NCBI GenBank assembly: GCA_020634215.1
Contig: JACKCD010000013.1
Location: 1 to 64,000, forward strand
Length of the DNA stretch: 64,000 nt
Direction of reading: 5' to 3'
Source of the DNA: Ardenticatenaceae bacterium
GTDB taxonomy: Bacteria > Chloroflexota > Anaerolineae > Promineifilales > Promineifilaceae
Position numbers and translations under genes: made by a program. Shown one piece after another: positions 61,138-64,000 of this stretch. Under the pieces are notes generated by a model that did no database searches, was not told the origin of the DNA, and was given only the letters and a program-made list of their open reading frames with translations. Positions within the stretch are counted from its first letter, which is position 1. Each line of letters starts with the position of its first letter.

Positions 61138-61172
61138 AGTACTGAAGTACTACTATAGTACCATAGTACTAT
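61138..61172. promoter_or_regulatory. AGTACT cluster between divergent genes
   Basis: AGTACT at 61138, 61146 and 61165, with TATAGTACC between, form a dense palindromic array of GTAC sites upstream of the small membrane gene and the MurE-type gene. Likely an operator; the regulator is unknown. Confidence 0.5.
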
Positions 61173-61206
61173 AAAAAGATTCTTAAAGCAAGTCCTTAAT
61201 TGGGAA

Positions 61207-62832
61207 ATGGCATTAGAAGAAACTGAGAAGGAAACACGCTCTCTTTGGTGGCTGCTGCGGGAATGGCAAACGGCCGTTTCCAACTGCCACCCCCAGCCTC
61301 CCCATTACACCGGCCCTGACGTCATCATTCATCAATTTGTGGAAGACAGCCGATTGGTTGAACCGGGTGCTGCTTTTGTAGCACGGGTGCGGGTAGGCAG
61401 TGATGGGCATTCGTATATTGGGCAGGCTGTGGCACGAGGAGCGAGTTTGGTGATTGCCCAACGGCCGTTAACCGACCTCAACCTGAACGTGCCCGCTAAC
61501 GTTGGCTACCTGTACGTGGCCGACACCGCCGAGGCGCTGGCGTGGCTGGCGGCAGCCTGGCACGGCTTTCCCAGCCGCCAGCTTACCCTGATTGGCATTA
61601 CCGGCACCGACGGCAAAACGTCAACCGCCAACATTTTGTATGAGATTTTGCGGGCGGCCGGCATCCAGACCGGGTTGCTGAGTACAGTGCGGGCGGTGAT
61701 TGGCACCACCGAGGAGCCGCTGGCGCTGCACGTGACCACCCCCGAAGCCCCGGTGGTGCAGGCGTATCTGCGCCGCATGGTGGATGCCGGGTTAACCCAC
61801 TGCATTTTAGAGTCTACTTCCCACGGGCTGGCGCAGCACCGGGTGGGGGCAATTGAGTTTGACGTAGCAGCGGTGACAAACATCACCCACGAGCATTTGG
61901 ATTACCACGGCAGCTATGAAGCGTATTTTGCCGCCAAGTCGCGGCTGTTTATGGCGCTGACTGAGGCGTGGTCAAGCAAGGGGATGGCGGGAAAAACGGC
62001 CGTTTTTAACCGCGACGACCAATCCTATGAACCGTTAGCCGCTATTCCTGCACCGAACCAGCTAAGTTATGGGCTGTATCGGCCGGCCGACATCACCGCT
62101 ACCAACATCCACTATGCCGCCGATGCCACCCATTTTGACCTGCATTTGCCACATCATGAGCCATGGCCCATTGCCTCCCATCTGCTGGGTGAGTTTAATG
62201 TCTACAATATGTTGGCGGCCGCAGCCGTGGCGTATGGGTTGGCGGTGCCGGCCGATGCCATTGTGACGGGGTTGGGAGCAGTGCAGGGGATAAACGGCCG
62301 TATGGAACGCATGGATGCCGGTCAACCCTTCCTGGTTGTGGTGGATTTTGCCCACACGCCCAACTCATTGGAGAAGGTGATTGGGGTAGCGCGAGCGATG
62401 CTGCCAGAGGGAAAAAACGGCCGTGTAATCACCGTTTTTGGCAGTGCCGGTAAACGGGATGTTGCCAAGCGCCGCCTGATGGCTGCGGCCTCTGCCCGCC
62501 ATGCCGATCTCACTATTCTCACCGCCGAAGACCCGCGCACCGAGTCGTTGGCCGACATTTTGGCAATGATGGCCGCCGCTTGCGAGGCCGAGGGAGGGCG
62601 CGAAAGTGAGACCTTTTGGCGCGTGCCAGACCGTGGTCGCGCTATCTACTTTGCCCTCACTCTGGCGCAGCCCGATGATATTGTGCTGGTTTGCGGCAAA
62701 GGCCATGAGCAGTCCATGTGCTTTGGCACTGTTGAGTATCCTTGGGATGACCGTCACGCTACCCACACCGCCCTCACCGCCTGGCTGCGTGGCGAGCCAA
62801 TGCCCGATCTCGGGTTACCAACATTTATGTAG
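61207..62832 (+). CDS. murE: MurE-type UDP-N-acetylmuramyl tripeptide synthetase
   Basis: A 541-residue Mur ligase that adds the third amino acid to the peptidoglycan stem peptide. The ATP site ITGTDGKTSTA (~135-145), ESTSHGLAQHR, TNITHEHLDYHGSYEAY, and VVDFAHTPNSLEKVI are all present. The amino-acid-selecting motif, DNPR in diaminopimelate enzymes, reads EDPRTES near 440, so the third residue may differ, for example ornithine or lysine, which is inference. No murF or other wall genes are next to it, unlike the usual dcw cluster. Confidence 0.9.
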   Translation: MALEETEKETRSLWWLLREWQTAVSNCHPQPPHYTGPDVIIHQFVEDSRLVEPGAAFVARVRVGSDGHSYIGQAVARGASLVIAQRPLTDLNLNVPANVGYLYVADTAEALAWLAAAWHGFPSRQLTLIGITGTDGKTSTANILYEILRAAGIQTGLLSTVRAVIGTTEEPLALHVTTPEAPVVQAYLRRMVDAGLTHCILESTSHGLAQHRVGAIEFDVAAVTNITHEHLDYHGSYEAYFAAKSRLFMALTEAWSSKGMAGKTAVFNRDDQSYEPLAAIPAPNQLSYGLYRPADITATNIHYAADATHFDLHLPHHEPWPIASHLLGEFNVYNMLAAAAVAYGLAVPADAIVTGLGAVQGINGRMERMDAGQPFLVVVDFAHTPNSLEKVIGVARAMLPEGKNGRVITVFGSAGKRDVAKRRLMAAASARHADLTILTAEDPRTESLADILAMMAAACEAEGGRESETFWRVPDRGRAIYFALTLAQPDDIVLVCGKGHEQSMCFGTVEYPWDDRHATHTALTAWLRGEPMPDLGLPTFM

Positions 62833-62870
62833 CCGAGGTTTTCAAGCCTCGTTGAATCAAGGAGATAGCC

Positions 62871-63446
62871 ATGTTAGCAAAAACTATTAGTCGCATTCGT
62901 CGTAATCATGGGCTGGAACACGCCACAATTCATGTGTTAAGCGAAAAGCAAAAAAACTTTAGTGCCCAGGGAAACTCCGACCATCGCGGTTTTCATCTCA
63001 ACATTTATGGTGATGTCAGCGAAGAGGCGGTGATGAATGCTGTCGAGGAGGCGTTTGCCCGCATGAAGCGGGGGGAACACCAGCTTGCTGTCCATCCCAA
63101 CTGTGGCACGGTGCTGCTTACCACCGCCACGATGTCTGCTTTGGCGGCACAAGCTGCTTTTACCGTCGAGCAAAAGCGGCGGCAATCCCCCGCCATGACG
63201 CTGCCCGTGCTGGTCAACGCCTTGCCGTCAGCCGTCTTGGCCGTTGTCGTTGCCCTCATCGTCTCACGGCCACTGGGCATCCATTTGCAAGCACAGTATA
63301 CGACCGAAGGAGATTTGGGCGACATGGAGCTAATGAGCATTCGCAAAATTTCGCCTTCACCCGTTACCCGGCTTTTCCAACTGCTGCTCACCGGCGGTGC
63401 CAAGCAGCTTAAGGCAACTGCCTATAAAATTGAAACGCGCAATTAG
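62871..63446 (+). CDS. DUF6391 membrane protein
   Basis: A 191-residue protein. The start RIRRNHGLEHATIHVL with its H-x-x-E-H pattern, and HPNCGTVLLTTATMSALAA, are typical of the DUF6391 family of Chloroflexota and Cyanobacteria. One or two membrane segments lie near 75-95 and 112-135. The family has no known role; the HGLEH motif suggests a metal site. It follows the MurE gene by 38 bases with its own AAGGAGA ribosome site and may share its transcript. Confidence 0.75.
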   Translation: MLAKTISRIRRNHGLEHATIHVLSEKQKNFSAQGNSDHRGFHLNIYGDVSEEAVMNAVEEAFARMKRGEHQLAVHPNCGTVLLTTATMSALAAQAAFTVEQKRRQSPAMTLPVLVNALPSAVLAVVVALIVSRPLGIHLQAQYTTEGDLGDMELMSIRKISPSPVTRLFQLLLTGGAKQLKATAYKIETRN

Positions 63447-63533
63447 CACCCTAACGATACACGCCCTGTACGCTCAATCAACCACGTTTCTGCCTAGGTT
63501 CGGCGGAGATGGGGGGTAACGGCCGTTAAGCAG

Positions 63534-63920
63534 CTATTGAGCTAGTCTGCCGATATAAACGTTGTCAAAACGGGTGCTAAACGTGTCGCTCGATCCTTTC
63601 CAGGCCACAAGGGTCAGGACAAAGCGATCCTGACGCAGCGCGGCGGCATCATCTGGGCGGTTGAGACCCATAAATTGACCGTCTAGAAAGTAGCGAAAGC
63701 TCATCGTTTCTGGTTCAACTTCAATGCGAAGGTGGTGCCAGGTTCCCCAATCAACAACAATGCCCTCAGAATGATAAGAATGCCCGGTTTCTACATTCCA
63801 GGTTCCGGCTGGGCACATAAGCGTGCTTTTCTTTTGGGCGATTAGCTTCTGGTTGCCCCAGTCCCAAATGCCACAGTCAATATACCATGTTGGCTCCATG
63901 TTTCTTGACCTTTGCGCCAT
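63534..63920 (-). CDS. LamG/concanavalin-like domain protein, possibly partial
   Basis: A 128-residue protein made almost only of a jelly-roll stretch: WHHLRIEVEPETMSFRYFLDGQFMGLN and FDNVYIGRLAQ match the C-terminal half of LamG/3-keto-disaccharide-hydrolase-like domains. A full domain is ~180-200 residues, so the N-terminal strands appear to be missing. The ATG at 63920 or 63896 could begin a short protein, or this is the decayed end of a larger secreted one. Confidence 0.55.
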   Translation of the reverse strand: MAQRSRNMEPTWYIDCGIWDWGNQKLIAQKKSTLMCPAGTWNVETGHSYHSEGIVVDWGTWHHLRIEVEPETMSFRYFLDGQFMGLNRPDDAAALRQDRFVLTLVAWKGSSDTFSTRFDNVYIGRLAQ

Positions 63921-64000
63921 TTGGGACAGATTGTGGAGTGTGTTACGGTTTTATTATACGACTTTTTCCTGTCGTGGCGGTTCGTTTAGACACAGTTCGT

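Overview
The window looks like a chromosomal segment of a Gram-negative-staining or monoderm-like filamentous bacterium, most likely a member of Chloroflexota (Anaerolineae-like). This is an inference from gene content: DUF1461 and DUF6391 membrane proteins, LysM/Pro-Thr-linker secreted proteins, an F420-type oxidoreductase, beta-propeller/ATPase giants, an S74 chaperone protein, and moderate-to-high GC. No rRNA is present; there is one tRNA, tRNA-Leu(CAG). The most striking global property is a palindrome, AACGGCCGTT, read by eye about 69 times in 64 kb, in all reading frames and between genes.

Layout. 0-11 kb: the tail of an RTX-repeat protein, two GNAT acetyltransferases, a kinase/M23/aminotransferase fusion, a secreted S74-chaperone protein with a small partner, PhzF, a DUF1461 membrane protein and an SDR. 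11-21.6 kb, almost all minus strand: BrnTA toxin-antitoxin, a dihaem peroxidase, a DUF2892 protein with a Crp/Fnr regulator, a deoxynucleoside kinase, a J-domain protein, a Rel-type (p)ppGpp enzyme whose hydrolase motif is lost, YtxH and other membrane proteins, and mnmA downstream of a cysteine desulfurase (sulfur donor plus tRNA thiolase). 21.7-31 kb: a GAF/PAS histidine kinase, SixA, and a two-gene ATPase pair (a 1,701-residue extracytoplasmic propeller/TM/ATPase and an ATPase fused to a PhoB-like DNA-binding domain). 31-33 kb: an AT-rich insert with a strong promoter, a Zn-ribbon protein, a PD-(D/E)XK nuclease and a P-loop kinase. 33-45 kb: a UvrD-type helicase, an SH3b protein, DapL-like aminotransferase, CysQ, cystathionine beta-synthase, LysM glycoside hydrolase, ferredoxin-NADP reductase and a double RNase H.

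45-53.5 kb, directly downstream of tRNA-Leu, is a wrecked defence island: the first ~43 codons of a defence-type helicase, an IS630 element, then hsdM, hsdS and hsdR of a type I restriction-modification system, each broken by many frameshifts, and finally hsdR joined to the last ~185 codons of a DUF499 ATPase. The helicase and DUF499 ends may be the two outer edges of one older defence operon whose middle was replaced.

53.5-64 kb: a membrane protein with a new-looking ~35-residue repeat, a TetR-controlled group (YceI, F420-type reductase, pirin fragment, CatE-like dioxygenase), another GNAT, a second LysM protein, a tandem Nudix protein, a MurE-type ligase, a DUF6391 protein and a LamG-like fragment. 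Many gene ends are followed by low-complexity inverted repeats built of short tandem units, which probably form terminators.
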